Of a DNA stretch of 53,863 nucleotides, positions 27,201 to 35,016 are shown piece after piece. A program made the translations under genes and the position numbers. Below the pieces are notes generated by a model. It saw only the letters and a program-made list of their open reading frames with translations, had not been told where the DNA came from and made no database searches. The DNA is from Desulfobacteraceae bacterium (lineage in GTDB: Bacteria; Desulfobacterota; Desulfobacteria; Desulfobacterales; JAABSP01): contig JAABSP010000034.1 of assembly GCA_011390345.1 (NCBI GenBank), positions 1 to 53,863 on the forward strand. Reading direction: 5' to 3'. Position 1 is the first letter of the stretch. The number at the start of each line of letters is the position of its first letter.

Positions 27201-28344
27201 CAATGCAATCAAATTCACCCATGCAGGCGGCATCACCATCGAAATCGATGCGGAAAATCAGACCGATACCGATATTCTGATAAAATTTGCCGTCACGGAC
27301 ACGGGCGTCGGAATTCCCTCGGAACGGATTGGAAATCTTTTTCAATCCTTTTCACAGGCAGATCCCTCGACTGCCCGGAAATATGGCGGCACGGGCCTCG
27401 GCCTTGCCATTTCCAAACAACTTTCCGAGCTTATGCGCGGCGGGATCGGCGTTGAAAGCGCGGAAGGAAAGGGGAGCACCTTCTGGTTTACGGCGAGATT
27501 GGAAAAAAGCTCGGCCCAGGCAGTCCGATCCGCAGCCGTGACATCAACCTCTTCGATCCTTGTGCAGTCTGTTCCGGATATTCTTCTGGTCGAGGACAAC
27601 CGGTTCAACCAGCATGTTGCGTTGTCCCTTCTGAAGAAATTCGGCCTCTCCGCAGATGTTGCGGAGAACGGACCCCAAGCCATTGAAAAGCTGTCAAAAA
27701 AACGATACGATCTTGTCCTGATGGATATTCAGATGCCGGAAATGAGCGGTATTGAAGCCTGCCGCATCATCCGGGACCCCGCATCAGGCACAGTTAACCC
27801 GGATGTTCCGATCGTGGCGATGACGGCCGATGCCGGCGTAGAGGATCATAAGAAATGCCTTTGGGCCGGAATGGACGACTTTATTTCAAAACCGGTTGAT
27901 CCGGACAGGCTTCTGGCGGTGATTCAAAAACAGGTCAAAGATATGGAACCGGCCCCAGGGGAAGCGGGATCGCAGAGATCACCATCTCCTTCCGAACCTG
28001 CTGAAAACCGGGCGCCTGTCTTCGACCGAAAGGATTTGGAGAATCGCCTTGGCGGAGATAAAGCGTTTGTCAAAGAGCTGATCGCGGATCTTCTGATTTA
28101 TCTTCCTCCTGAAATCGAGGGTCTGAAGGCTGCCTGTGCCGGGAGGGACAGGGAGAAGATGATCTTTCATGCCCATACGCTTAAGGGAATGTGCGCCAAT
28201 CTCTCTGCAAAACGGATGAAAGAGGTCGTCTGCAGGATCGAGGTTGCCGTAAAGGAGACCTCCACCGATACGGCCGGCTTTCTGATCCACGAACTGGAAC
28301 AGGAGGAGGCGGCACTGGAGAGGGCTTTGGCCGAAATCTCCTGA
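24235..28344 (+). CDS. Hybrid sensor histidine kinase with three periplasmic substrate-binding domains, receiver and HPt
   Basis: This 1369-residue phosphorelay sensor carries a hydrophobic export/anchor segment at about 51-70. Three tandem bacterial solute-binding (SBP_bac_3) domains follow at about 90-325, 335-575 and 583-815; each opens with a WL/WI..HP/NP/KRP-type strand and closes near RWFG or NNW. A membrane helix lies at about 823-846. HisKA has [14 protein letters not shown] (His873). HATPase_c ends with [15 protein letters not shown]. The receiver has [10 protein letters not shown] (Asp1164) and the HPt has HAHTLKGMC (His1314). It probably senses several small amino-acid-like ligands and passes phosphate to an unknown regulator. 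The start at 24235 has AAGGAGG. Later ATGs at 24310 or 24385 are possible and would place the signal sequence at the N-terminus. Confidence 0.9.
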   Translation: MRRSNRILKHFMRIRQQTESFQGLIMEPSIFHLPVQETVQRTAEPIHFFRMPILLAIHFLIFSSLIFASPVFGEDAAIFVPPVFGEDPAPVPLTDQQRQWLDEHPNITLGFSLDFPPGVIERNGELVGILPEYIELLNQRLGTDIRLALAPWSEIVEQAKARQVDGLGPSMQLESRKKDFIFTRPFSYAHFYIYTRSDLMNHFKGLADLNDRRVGYLAGNKKIEEMLADFSRIVPVPLADMESMAAALLNRDVDALISDNILEYWRKQHLHASFGIACLIRDSGTEVVFSIRRDWPELVSILNRGIAAIGEEEKQAILDRWFGWIPDVEAALPIQLTREEREWIEKNPHFNVGGVPIPPYSLRESSGQITGYFVELIEAISQKVGLTPKLSFHTIDEMMQKAQIGEIDLIMGMIWTPERAKSFDFSRSSLSPNLAIFSREEDSSISDAASLHGKRIASFPDYGLHRYMEAQLRDVRFVMADDGPGMLQLVARGEADAAIQELYSGQYIVRNNHLNNLEVKGFAEFKGFEDLKGHAYMVRKTSPLLHSALDKGYLALSETEKKQLWERWFGKEKTFHIAFTIEEQNWLAKRPILHFGFDPAWAPFEFAGDKGAPQGISTDYLKRLETVLNIRFAPVSYSSWSAAQQRLKAGELTLLPAVAKTPGRQEDLLFTDPYLSVPVAIFSDTDAAYLGDIRALHGRKVAVVEDYAIGEWLEQEHPNLDLVTAATIEDALKMVATDRAFAFIGSLISTSYYIGKTGLTQIRVVGETDHFVHLRMAVPKDLPVLRNILQKGLDTIPQSERDAIYNNWISIKYAHETDYSLLWKVLAASALLIALFGCWNWRMSKEVSRRRRAERAAETATLAKSEFLATMSHEIRTPMNAIINMNRLLLETRLDREQQEFAEIAMISSELLLSLINDILDFSKIEAGKLELEQTDFYLADTVASVVKVMKPKAGEKGLFLKHRISPSTHLHVAGDPLRLRQVLLNLLNNAIKFTHAGGITIEIDAENQTDTDILIKFAVTDTGVGIPSERIGNLFQSFSQADPSTARKYGGTGLGLAISKQLSELMRGGIGVESAEGKGSTFWFTARLEKSSAQAVRSAAVTSTSSILVQSVPDILLVEDNRFNQHVALSLLKKFGLSADVAENGPQAIEKLSKKRYDLVLMDIQMPEMSGIEACRIIRDPASGTVNPDVPIVAMTADAGVEDHKKCLWAGMDDFISKPVDPDRLLAVIQKQVKDMEPAPGEAGSQRSPSPSEPAENRAPVFDRKDLENRLGGDKAFVKELIADLLIYLPPEIEGLKAACAGRDREKMIFHAHTLKGMCANLSAKRMKEVVCRIEVAVKETSTDTAGFLIHELEQEEAALERALAEIS

Positions 28345-28361
28345 GAAATCCTTCTCGTGAA

Positions 28362-28391
28362 TTGGAAAGCGGAGAATATTTCGGCTATAAT
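28362..28391 (+). promoter_or_regulatory. Candidate sigma70 promoter for fabH
   Basis: TTGGAA (28362-28367), an 18-nt spacer and a perfect TATAAT (28386-28391). The -10 box is part of the right copy of the 34-bp repeat. Confidence 0.5.
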
Positions 28392-28414
28392 TAAAAGCAT
28401 ACTCTTCCTGCCGA
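28381..28414 (+). repeat. 34-bp direct repeat, right copy (contains TATAAT)
   Basis: It repeats 24113-24146 with one substitution. The two copies lie 4,268 bp apart and bracket the hybrid kinase gene exactly. Confidence 0.9.
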
Positions 28415-28483
28415 TGGTATCTTCTGTGGAGAGAGGCAGAAGGGATGCAGATGTCTAATATGGAAAGGACAGTGAAGGAGAAA

Positions 28484-29494
28484 ATGCGAGCGATCATTAC
28501 CGGCGTGGGCCACTATGCCCCGGAAAAACGGCTGACCAACCAGGATCTGGAGAGGATGGTCGATACCAATGACAAGTGGATCACTACTCGAACAGGCATC
28601 AAGGAGCGGCGGATTCTGGATAAGGAAAAAGGGATTTCCCACATGGGCATCCGGGCCGCAGAGATGGCCCTCTCCCGGGCGAATGTTTCCGCCTCGGAAC
28701 TGGATCTGATCCTGGTGGCCACGGTCACGCCGGATATGCCGGTGCCTGCGGCCGCGGCCATTATCCAGAAAGAGCTGGGCGCGGAGAAGTGCTGGGGGTT
28801 TGACATCAACGGCGGATGCGCGGGTTTCCTCTGCGCGATGGCCACCGGAGCCCAGTTTATCGAAAACAGCAGACATCAGAAGGTGCTGGTGATCGGCGCG
28901 GACAAGATGAGCGCGATCCTCAATTACGAAGACCGGAACACCTGCGTTCTCTTTGGCGACGGGGCCGGTGCGGTGGTGCTGGAGGCCGCTTCGGACGGAG
29001 AAAAAGGCGGGATCGACGATTTCGACATGCATCTGGACGGAACTGGGGCCAAATCTTTGTTCATGGAGGCCGGCGGCAGCCTCCATCCGGCAACCCACGA
29101 GACCGTGGAGAAACGGATGCACTATGTGTACCAGGATGGCCGGAATGTCTTCAAGAAAGCGATCAACGGCATGTCCGAAGTATCGGCCCGGCTGATGGAG
29201 AAGCACGGTTTGAAGGGCGAAGATATGGGATTGCTCATCCCCCACCAGGCCAATCTCCGGATCATCGACAGCGTCTCCAAAAAGCTGGGGCTTACGCCGG
29301 AGCAGGTGATGGTCAACATCGAAAAGTACGGCAACACCACGGCCGGCACCATCCCCATCGCGATGTCCGAGGCCTGGGAGGATGGACGGATGAAGAAGGG
29401 GGATCGGATCATCCTTTCGGCATTCGGCGCGGGTTTTACCTGGGGAAGCCTGCTGCTCACCTGGGCACTGGAGGGAAAAGCGCCCCGGACCTAA
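28484..29494 (+). CDS. fabH: Beta-ketoacyl-ACP synthase III (FabH)
   Basis: The 336-residue FabH condenses acetyl-CoA or another acyl-CoA starter with malonyl-ACP to begin fatty-acid synthesis. The catalytic triad is complete: Cys112 in INGGCAGFLCAM, His in LIPHQANLRI and Asn in KYGNTTAGTIP. LFGDGAGAVVLE is the usual glycine loop. The ATG at 28484 follows AAGGAG at 6 nt; a frame from 28445 would add 13 residues. It stands alone, converging on the response regulator with 13 bp between stops, and is not in a fab cluster. Starter preference (straight or branched chain) cannot be read. Confidence 0.95.
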   Translation: MRAIITGVGHYAPEKRLTNQDLERMVDTNDKWITTRTGIKERRILDKEKGISHMGIRAAEMALSRANVSASELDLILVATVTPDMPVPAAAAIIQKELGAEKCWGFDINGGCAGFLCAMATGAQFIENSRHQKVLVIGADKMSAILNYEDRNTCVLFGDGAGAVVLEAASDGEKGGIDDFDMHLDGTGAKSLFMEAGGSLHPATHETVEKRMHYVYQDGRNVFKKAINGMSEVSARLMEKHGLKGEDMGLLIPHQANLRIIDSVSKKLGLTPEQVMVNIEKYGNTTAGTIPIAMSEAWEDGRMKKGDRIILSAFGAGFTWGSLLLTWALEGKAPRT

Positions 29495-29507
29495 TCAAGA
29501 AAAGCCC

Positions 29508-30932
29508 CTACAGGTCGATCTCGTAGGTCTTCATCTTGCTCAACAGGGAGGGGTGGCTGATCTCCAGCAGCTCCGTGGCCCGGGTCCGGTTCCCGCCGGT
29601 CTCCGTCAGTGCCCGGGTGATCAGCTTCTTCTCCACGACCCGCTGGGCCTCTTTCAGGGAAAACCCGGTAAAGGTATCGCTCGGCAGCCCAACGGACGCG
29701 GGCCCGATCAACTCTTCAGGAAAGCTCTCAGGGGTGAGCAGATCCCCGTCGGTCAGCACCATGGCCCGCTCGATGATATTCTCCAGCTCCCGGACGTTGC
29801 CGGGCCACCGGTGCTTGAGCAGCAGCGCCATTCCCTCGGGGGTGATCCCGCGGATGTTCCGGCCCAGCTCCTTGTTGAACCGCTCGATAAAGCGCTGGGT
29901 CAGCAGGGGAATGTCCTCTTTCCGCTCCCGCAGGGGCGGGATCTTGATGATAAGGACATTGAGCCGGTAATATAGATCCTGGCGGAACCGGCCTTCTGCG
30001 GCCTCCTCCTCCAGATTTTTTGCCGTGGCCGCGATCACGCGGACATCCACGGTCTTGGACTTGGAATCCCCAACAGGCCGGATTTCATTGTCCTGAAGCA
30101 CCCGAAGCAGCTTCACCTGCAGGGAAAGGGGCAGCTCTCCCACCTCATCCAGAAAGATGGTTCCGGTATGAGCCTCCTCGAAAAGTCCCTTCCGGCTCTT
30201 CTCCGCGCCCGTAAAGGCCCCTTTTTTGTGGCCGAAGAACTCGCTCTCCAGCAGATTCTCAGGAATCCCGCCGCAGTTGACCGGAATCAGCGGATTTTGT
30301 GCCCGCTCACTGTTGAAGTGGATGCCCCGGGCCACCAGCTCCTTGCCGGTTCCGGACTCGCCGGTGATGAGCACTGTTGTGCCGTAGGGGGCCACCTTCC
30401 GGGAGAGCTTGAAAATCGTCTGCATCGACTTGCTCTTGGCGATCATGGTCCCGAACCGGTAGCTCTCCTCGATGGTCTCGATCCGGCGCTTGAGGCGCAG
30501 GTTCTCCTTTTTGAGCCGCTCCCGCTCCTCGGCCTTGCAGAGCGCCAGCAGGATCTCGTCCGACTTGAAGGGCTTGGATACATAGTCGTATGCCCCCAGT
30601 TTCATGGCTTCGATCGCGGTGTCGATGCTGCCGTAGGCCGACATCACGATCACAGTAGATTGGGTCAGTTGCTCCTTTGCTGCCCTCAGAAATTCCATTC
30701 CGCCCATCTTCGGCATCCGGATGTCGCAGAGGATGTAGTCATAGGGAGCTTCGGCCTTCTCCAGCAGCTTAAGAGCCTCCTTTCCGTCCGATGCGGTCTC
30801 CACCAGATACCCCGATTTCTTCAGCAGCATCGACAGCATGTGGCGCATGTTGGCCTCATCGTCGATCACCAGAAGCCGCTTTTCCCGCTCCGGCTCTTGA
30901 TCCGGAGCCTGAAAGTTCTTCTCTTCCGTCAT
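29508..30932 (-). CDS. NtrC-family sigma54-dependent response regulator
   Basis: This 474-residue regulator has an N-terminal receiver (LLVIDDEANMRHM; phospho-acceptor Asp in YILCDIRMPKMGG), a sigma54-interacting AAA+ domain with Walker A GESGTGKELVARGIH, the GAFTGA loop (KKGAFTGAEKS) and a switch GTIFLDEVGELPL, and a C-terminal Fis-type helix-turn-helix (GGNRTRATELLEISHPSLL). It activates sigma54 promoters when phosphorylated. The cognate kinase gene lies 78 bp upstream on the same strand. Target genes are unknown, and I found no convincing -24/-12 site next to the neighbours. Confidence 0.95.
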   Translation of the reverse strand: MTEEKNFQAPDQEPEREKRLLVIDDEANMRHMLSMLLKKSGYLVETASDGKEALKLLEKAEAPYDYILCDIRMPKMGGMEFLRAAKEQLTQSTVIVMSAYGSIDTAIEAMKLGAYDYVSKPFKSDEILLALCKAEERERLKKENLRLKRRIETIEESYRFGTMIAKSKSMQTIFKLSRKVAPYGTTVLITGESGTGKELVARGIHFNSERAQNPLIPVNCGGIPENLLESEFFGHKKGAFTGAEKSRKGLFEEAHTGTIFLDEVGELPLSLQVKLLRVLQDNEIRPVGDSKSKTVDVRVIAATAKNLEEEAAEGRFRQDLYYRLNVLIIKIPPLRERKEDIPLLTQRFIERFNKELGRNIRGITPEGMALLLKHRWPGNVRELENIIERAMVLTDGDLLTPESFPEELIGPASVGLPSDTFTGFSLKEAQRVVEKKLITRALTETGGNRTRATELLEISHPSLLSKMKTYEIDL

Positions 30933-31010
30933 TTATTTTCTGCGCCTGTATGGGGTCATCTTTAATTTTTTTCACACATTGAAAAGCCTGTATTCGAAAA
31001 GTTCATTATA

Positions 31011-32564
31011 TCAGGAAATCGGGGATCGGTACAGGGGAAGGTGAATGATCATGGAGGTCCCTCCCCCCCCTTCGCTGACGGCCGAAAGCTTTCCCTTCAT
31101 CTTCTCGATGATGGCAAAGGAGGTGGAAAGGCCGAGGCCGGTCCCTTTGCCCGGCGCCTTTGTGGTATAGAAGGGGTCGAAGATGTCGCCCACATGCTCG
31201 GCATCGATGCCGGCCCCGTTATCGGAGAAGACGATTTCCAATATGGGATTTCCGCCCTTCTTTCCGGCCCCCTCTCCTTCCGTGATCTCTTCGCTCCGGA
31301 TCTCGATCCATCCTTCCGGAACCGCTGCTGAGGATATGGCGTCGGCTGCGTTTAAAATCAGGTTCAAAAATACCTGCCTAAGCTGCCCTGGGTCCCCATA
31401 GACCTTGTCATCTTCGGCATTCAGGCGGAGAATGAATTCGATCTCAGCCATCATGGGCCGGATCTTCAGAAACTCCAGCAGATCCTCGATGATCTCATGT
31501 ACCGCCACCGGATGGGCATCCCCGTCCGAAGAGCGGGAGAAATCGAGCAGTTGCCGGATGATCTTGTGGATCCGGCCGATCTCGGCCTCGGTCCGCTCCA
31601 CCGATTCCTTTCGCTCATCCTCTGTGATATCCTCCATTTTGAGCAGATCGAGATATCCCATTACAATCGCGATGGGATTGCCGATCTCATGAGCGATCCC
31701 GGCCGAGAGCCGGCCCACGGACGCGAGCTTTTCGGCCCGGATGATCTCCTGCTGGGCCCGCTTCAGTTCCGCGTTGGCCCGCTCCAGGGACCGAACCGTT
31801 GCCTGCAGCTCCTCCTTGTCGGCCGAGATCCTCGCGAGCATCCGATTGAAGGTATCGGTCAACTGCCGAAACTCGTTGTCTTTTTTCCCCGCAAAGAGGC
31901 TGAACTCCTCGAATTCCCGATAATCTTCGGTCCTGTCCAGCAGTTGATGCACCGGTTTGACCGTCACCCTGGAGAGGCGCTGCATGCCGAAAAAGGTCAA
32001 AAAGATGGTATTGACCGCGATGTAGATGAAAAGGATGAACTGGGTCTGGCGCAGGGTTTTGTAGATGTCGTGGAATCGCATCACCACCCCGGTGCCGGCC
32101 AGAATCGCGTTCTTCTTCCGGATCGGCGCGGAGAGTACCATTCCCTCATGCTGATGCCAGAAAACGGCCCAGGTTGTGCCGAAAAAATTGGCGACCTCCT
32201 CCCCCGTATCGATGGCCTCCCGGATCTGCGGATAGATCTGCTCCTGATCCCCCGCGCAGTCTCCCACCACATAGATCTGCCGGCGGTTGGCTCCTAAAAT
32301 GATCATGCAGTCCACCCCGGACTCCTTGAACATCCTATCGAAGCTCTCCTCTAAAATGGTGTTGAGGGTGATCTCCTCGGAATGGGGCAGAAAGATGAGG
32401 CTGTTCTCCACCGCGCTCAGAAAGAGGCGGGCCTCGGAGACCTGTGACCGGATCAGAATCCGGCTCACCGAGGTGATCATCACCAGGTCGATCAGAATCA
32501 TTCCGGTGACGAGGATGATCACCAGGATGACGGCAATGTTGGTTTTGAGTCCGCGCAGAAACAA
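31011..32564 (-). CDS. Membrane-bound sensor histidine kinase (NtrB/ZraS type), partner of the downstream regulator
   Basis: The 517-residue sensor has an N-terminal membrane helix (NIAVILVIILVTGMILIDLV), a periplasmic region of about 140 residues, and a second helix (FILFIYIAVNTIFLTFFG). A HAMP-like linker and coiled coil follow, then HisKA with SAGIAHEIGNPIAIVMGYLD and HATPase_c (DNGAGID; GKGTGLGLSTSFAIIEKMKG). It is encoded directly before the sigma54 regulator and should phosphorylate it. The periplasmic part resembles no sensor family I can name. The start codon at 32564 opens on a typical cytoplasmic-to-membrane leader. Confidence 0.92.
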   Translation of the reverse strand: MFLRGLKTNIAVILVIILVTGMILIDLVMITSVSRILIRSQVSEARLFLSAVENSLIFLPHSEEITLNTILEESFDRMFKESGVDCMIILGANRRQIYVVGDCAGDQEQIYPQIREAIDTGEEVANFFGTTWAVFWHQHEGMVLSAPIRKKNAILAGTGVVMRFHDIYKTLRQTQFILFIYIAVNTIFLTFFGMQRLSRVTVKPVHQLLDRTEDYREFEEFSLFAGKKDNEFRQLTDTFNRMLARISADKEELQATVRSLERANAELKRAQQEIIRAEKLASVGRLSAGIAHEIGNPIAIVMGYLDLLKMEDITEDERKESVERTEAEIGRIHKIIRQLLDFSRSSDGDAHPVAVHEIIEDLLEFLKIRPMMAEIEFILRLNAEDDKVYGDPGQLRQVFLNLILNAADAISSAAVPEGWIEIRSEEITEGEGAGKKGGNPILEIVFSDNGAGIDAEHVGDIFDPFYTTKAPGKGTGLGLSTSFAIIEKMKGKLSAVSEGGGGTSMIIHLPLYRSPIS

Positions 32565-32741
32565 ATTCGATTCAGGGTCGATTCAGGTTGGAAAAAAATG
32601 GATAATGATCTGCAATCGGTACAGTGAAATCGGCCGATGCTTCCATCAGATGCCGGGGTTCGGCTGAAGCACTTTTATACCATACCTGTCCCGGGAAGGC
32701 AATGAAACGCGTCACCAAACCCATTCGAGAATCATGAAATC

Positions 32742-32769
32742 TTGATTTTATTTCATTTTCGGCTATAAT
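32742..32769 (+). promoter_or_regulatory. Candidate sigma70 promoter of the glycine-betaine uptake genes
   Basis: TTGATT (32742-32747), 16 nt, and TATAAT (32764-32769), about 75 bp before the ATG. The TTCGGCTATAAT stretch is also found in the right 34-bp repeat copy. The region 32565-32844 has no gene and also serves the divergent kinase. Confidence 0.5.
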
Positions 32770-32844
32770 AACTGAAAAGTAATTGTCTGTAACCCCTTAT
32801 CGTTCACCCTTTACACGTCAAACCATCACCACAGGAGGAGACCT

Positions 32845-33840
32845 ATGCAAAGCGGAAAGCGGATTTTCAATCTGGCAATCATTGCCGTACTGATGCTGGT
32901 TCTTTCAGTCCCGGCCCTATCGGCCGACAAGAAGATCGTCTTTGGTGACATGAGCTGGGACAGCGCCCGGGTTCACAACCGGATATCGGCCTTTATCATC
33001 AAGCAGATGGGATATGAGAGCGAGTTCGTCCCCGGCGGAACCCCGATCATGCTCCAGGCGCTGATGAAGGGCGATATCGATGTGGATATGGAGTCCTGGA
33101 CCCAGAACGTGCAGGAACTGTATGACAAAGGGATTTCAGAAGGCACGATCCTGGATCTGGGCCCCAACTATCCCGATTCCTGGCAGGGGTGGCTGGTCCC
33201 GACCTATATGATCGAGGGCGACAAGGAGCGGGGAATCGAGCCCATGGCCCCGGACCTGAAGAGCGTCTTTGATATGCCAAAATACTGGAAACTCTTCAAA
33301 GATCCCGAAGATCCCTCCAAGGGGCGCTTCTACAACGCGATCGCGGGATGGTCCGTCACCGGGATCAACGAGAAGAAGTTCAAGGCATACGGCCTGGACA
33401 AGACCTACAACGACTTCATCCCCGGTTCAGATGCGGCCCTTTCCGGCTCTATGGTCGCGGCCTACCGCAAGGGAAATCCTTGGTTCGGCTATTATTGGGG
33501 CCCCACATGGGTGCTGGGAAAGCTCGACATGACGCCGCTGGAGGAGCCGCCCTACGACGAAGAGGTTTGGGAGAAGAGCAAAGCCTGCGCCTTCCCCTCG
33601 GTGGAGGTCAACATCCTCGTCAATTCGAAGCTGCCGGAGCGGGCCCCCGATGTGGTCGAGTTCTTCCGGCGGTACGAGACCACCATGAAGCTCAACAACA
33701 AGTTTCTGGTCTATATGAAGGATGAGAGTGCAGATGCGCATGAGACCGCGATCTGGTTTCTGAAAAACTACGAAGATGTCTGGACAAAATGGGTGGATGC
33801 GGATTTGGCAGAGAAGGTCAAGGCTGCGCTGCCCAAGTAG
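32845..33840 (+). CDS. proX: Glycine betaine/proline ABC transporter substrate-binding protein (ProX/OpuAC family)
   Basis: This 331-residue periplasmic binding protein has a signal peptide ending ALSADKK and the OpuAC domain. VFGDMSWDSARVHNRISAFI, DVDMESWTQNVQELY and DSWQGWLVPTYMIEGD supply the Trp residues that in this family form an aromatic cage around quaternary ammonium ligands. AGGAGGAG precedes the ATG at 4 nt. It probably captures glycine betaine, proline betaine or choline for osmoprotection. It is followed by a terminator-like hairpin and the permease gene. No ATPase gene (proV) is in the window. Confidence 0.9.
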   Translation: MQSGKRIFNLAIIAVLMLVLSVPALSADKKIVFGDMSWDSARVHNRISAFIIKQMGYESEFVPGGTPIMLQALMKGDIDVDMESWTQNVQELYDKGISEGTILDLGPNYPDSWQGWLVPTYMIEGDKERGIEPMAPDLKSVFDMPKYWKLFKDPEDPSKGRFYNAIAGWSVTGINEKKFKAYGLDKTYNDFIPGSDAALSGSMVAAYRKGNPWFGYYWGPTWVLGKLDMTPLEEPPYDEEVWEKSKACAFPSVEVNILVNSKLPERAPDVVEFFRRYETTMKLNNKFLVYMKDESADAHETAIWFLKNYEDVWTKWVDADLAEKVKAALPK

Positions 33841-33869
33841 GAAAGGTTCCGCTTTTTTGGAAATGAGAT

Positions 33870-33899
33870 GCCCCGGCCCTTGTGCCGGGGCTGCTTTTT
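33870..33899 (+). terminator. Rho-independent terminator after proX
   Basis: GCCCCGGC (33870-33877), loop CCTTGT, GCCGGGGC (33884-33891), then TGCTTTTT. It lies between the binding-protein and permease genes, so it probably lowers permease expression relative to the binding protein. Confidence 0.75.
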
Positions 33900-33910
33900 C
33901 AAGGCACTGA

Positions 33911-33940
33911 TTAGAAAGAGTCAGAAAGAGCCAGAAAGAG
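33911..33940 (+). repeat. Three 10-bp tandem repeats before the permease gene
   Basis: Three consecutive units ending in AGAAAGAG (variants TT-, TC- and CC-AGAAAGAG) lie between the terminator and the proW start. They could be slippage-prone or a regulator site. Confidence 0.7.
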
Positions 33941-34013
33941 ATCGAATGTTTTGCCGACCCTTTGATCCGACCCTTTTGATCTGACTGGATAAACCCGAAC
34001 CCGGAGGAAAGAC

Positions 34014-34862
34014 ATGTTTCCGTTTCCCGAATTTCTCGATATTCCCCTGGCCGAATGGATCGATGATGTCATGGATTGGCTGCTGATCAACTGGGGCGAC
34101 TTTTTCGATGCCGTCGGCACGGGGCTGCTCTGGTTTCTGCTGCGGCTGGAGTGGTTTTTCCTCTGGCTGCCCTGGTTCGTGGTGGTGATTGTGGTGGCCG
34201 GGGCCGCGGCAAAGCTCATGGACCGCTGGTGGATAGCGCTGGTCATGGCCGCGATGATGATGGCCATCGGCTCTTTCGGCTACTGGGATCTGGCCATGAT
34301 GACGCTCGCGCTCGTCACGGGCGCTGTGGTCATCTCTCTTGGGGCCGGGGTTCCCGTCGGCATTGCCATGTCCAGAAGCGACCGTATGGAGGCGACCATC
34401 CGGCCCATGCTCGACGCGATGCAAACCATGCCCAGCTTCGTCTATCTCATCCCGGTGCTGATGTTCTTCGGCCTTGGCAAGGTTCCGGCCCTCTTTGCCA
34501 CCATCGTTTACTCCATGCCGCCGATTATTCGGCTGACCAACGTCGGCATCCGGGAGGTTCCGGCCGATATGGTGGAGGCGTCCAAGGCTTTCGGCGCATC
34601 CGACTGGCAGACGTTGATGAAGGTGCAGCTTCCACTGGCCCGGCCCACTATTGTTGTCGGGATCAACCAGACCACCATGATGGCGCTGGCGATGGTGGTG
34701 GTGGCCTCGATGATCGGGGCCCGGGGGCTGGGGATGGAGGTGCTGCTGTCCATCAACCGGATCGAGGTGGGGCGGGGGTTCGAGGCCGGGTTGAGCATCG
34801 TCTTTCTGGCCATTATCATTGATCGGATTACCTATGCGATGGCGACGCGGAAGCGGGAGTAG
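34014..34862 (+). CDS. proW: Glycine betaine/proline ABC transporter permease (ProW family)
   Basis: This 282-residue permease has about six membrane helices (FLWLPWFVVVIVVAGAAAKL; LAMMTLALVTGAVVISLGAG; NQTTMMALAMVVVASMIG). The ABC-coupling EAA loop is EASKAFGASDWQTLMKVQLP. An N-terminal amphipathic stretch rich in Trp/Asp precedes the first helix, as in other ProW proteins. AGGAAAGAC precedes the ATG. The ATPase partner is not encoded here, so it must be shared from another locus. Confidence 0.93.
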   Translation: MFPFPEFLDIPLAEWIDDVMDWLLINWGDFFDAVGTGLLWFLLRLEWFFLWLPWFVVVIVVAGAAAKLMDRWWIALVMAAMMMAIGSFGYWDLAMMTLALVTGAVVISLGAGVPVGIAMSRSDRMEATIRPMLDAMQTMPSFVYLIPVLMFFGLGKVPALFATIVYSMPPIIRLTNVGIREVPADMVEASKAFGASDWQTLMKVQLPLARPTIVVGINQTTMMALAMVVVASMIGARGLGMEVLLSINRIEVGRGFEAGLSIVFLAIIIDRITYAMATRKRE

Positions 34863-34910
34863 GAGCGGATTCAATGGGCCGGCCCCTCCCGAAGCCGGTC
34901 AAACTGCCCG

Positions 34911-34945
34911 GGCCTTGCCATTGTGTATGATGCAGTGGCAAGGCC
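34911..34945. repeat. Inverted repeat between convergent genes
   Basis: GGCCTTGCCA (34911-34920) and TGGCAAGGCC (34936-34945) form a perfect 10-bp stem with a 15-nt loop, between the ends of proW and the beta-helix gene. It may act as a bidirectional transcript end, but there is no T-tract. Confidence 0.5.
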
Positions 34946-35016
34946 ACACCTGATTTCCGCAAAGGCGGGCAGTTCCTTTCCCTTTCGATCTCATCCCCTC
35001 CCCCGGCCGCACCGTG

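Noticed and set aside
28300-33000. Sigma54 promoters for the NtrC-type regulator
   Set aside because: No TGGCAC-N5-TTGC-like site stood out before fabH, proX or the kinase gene.
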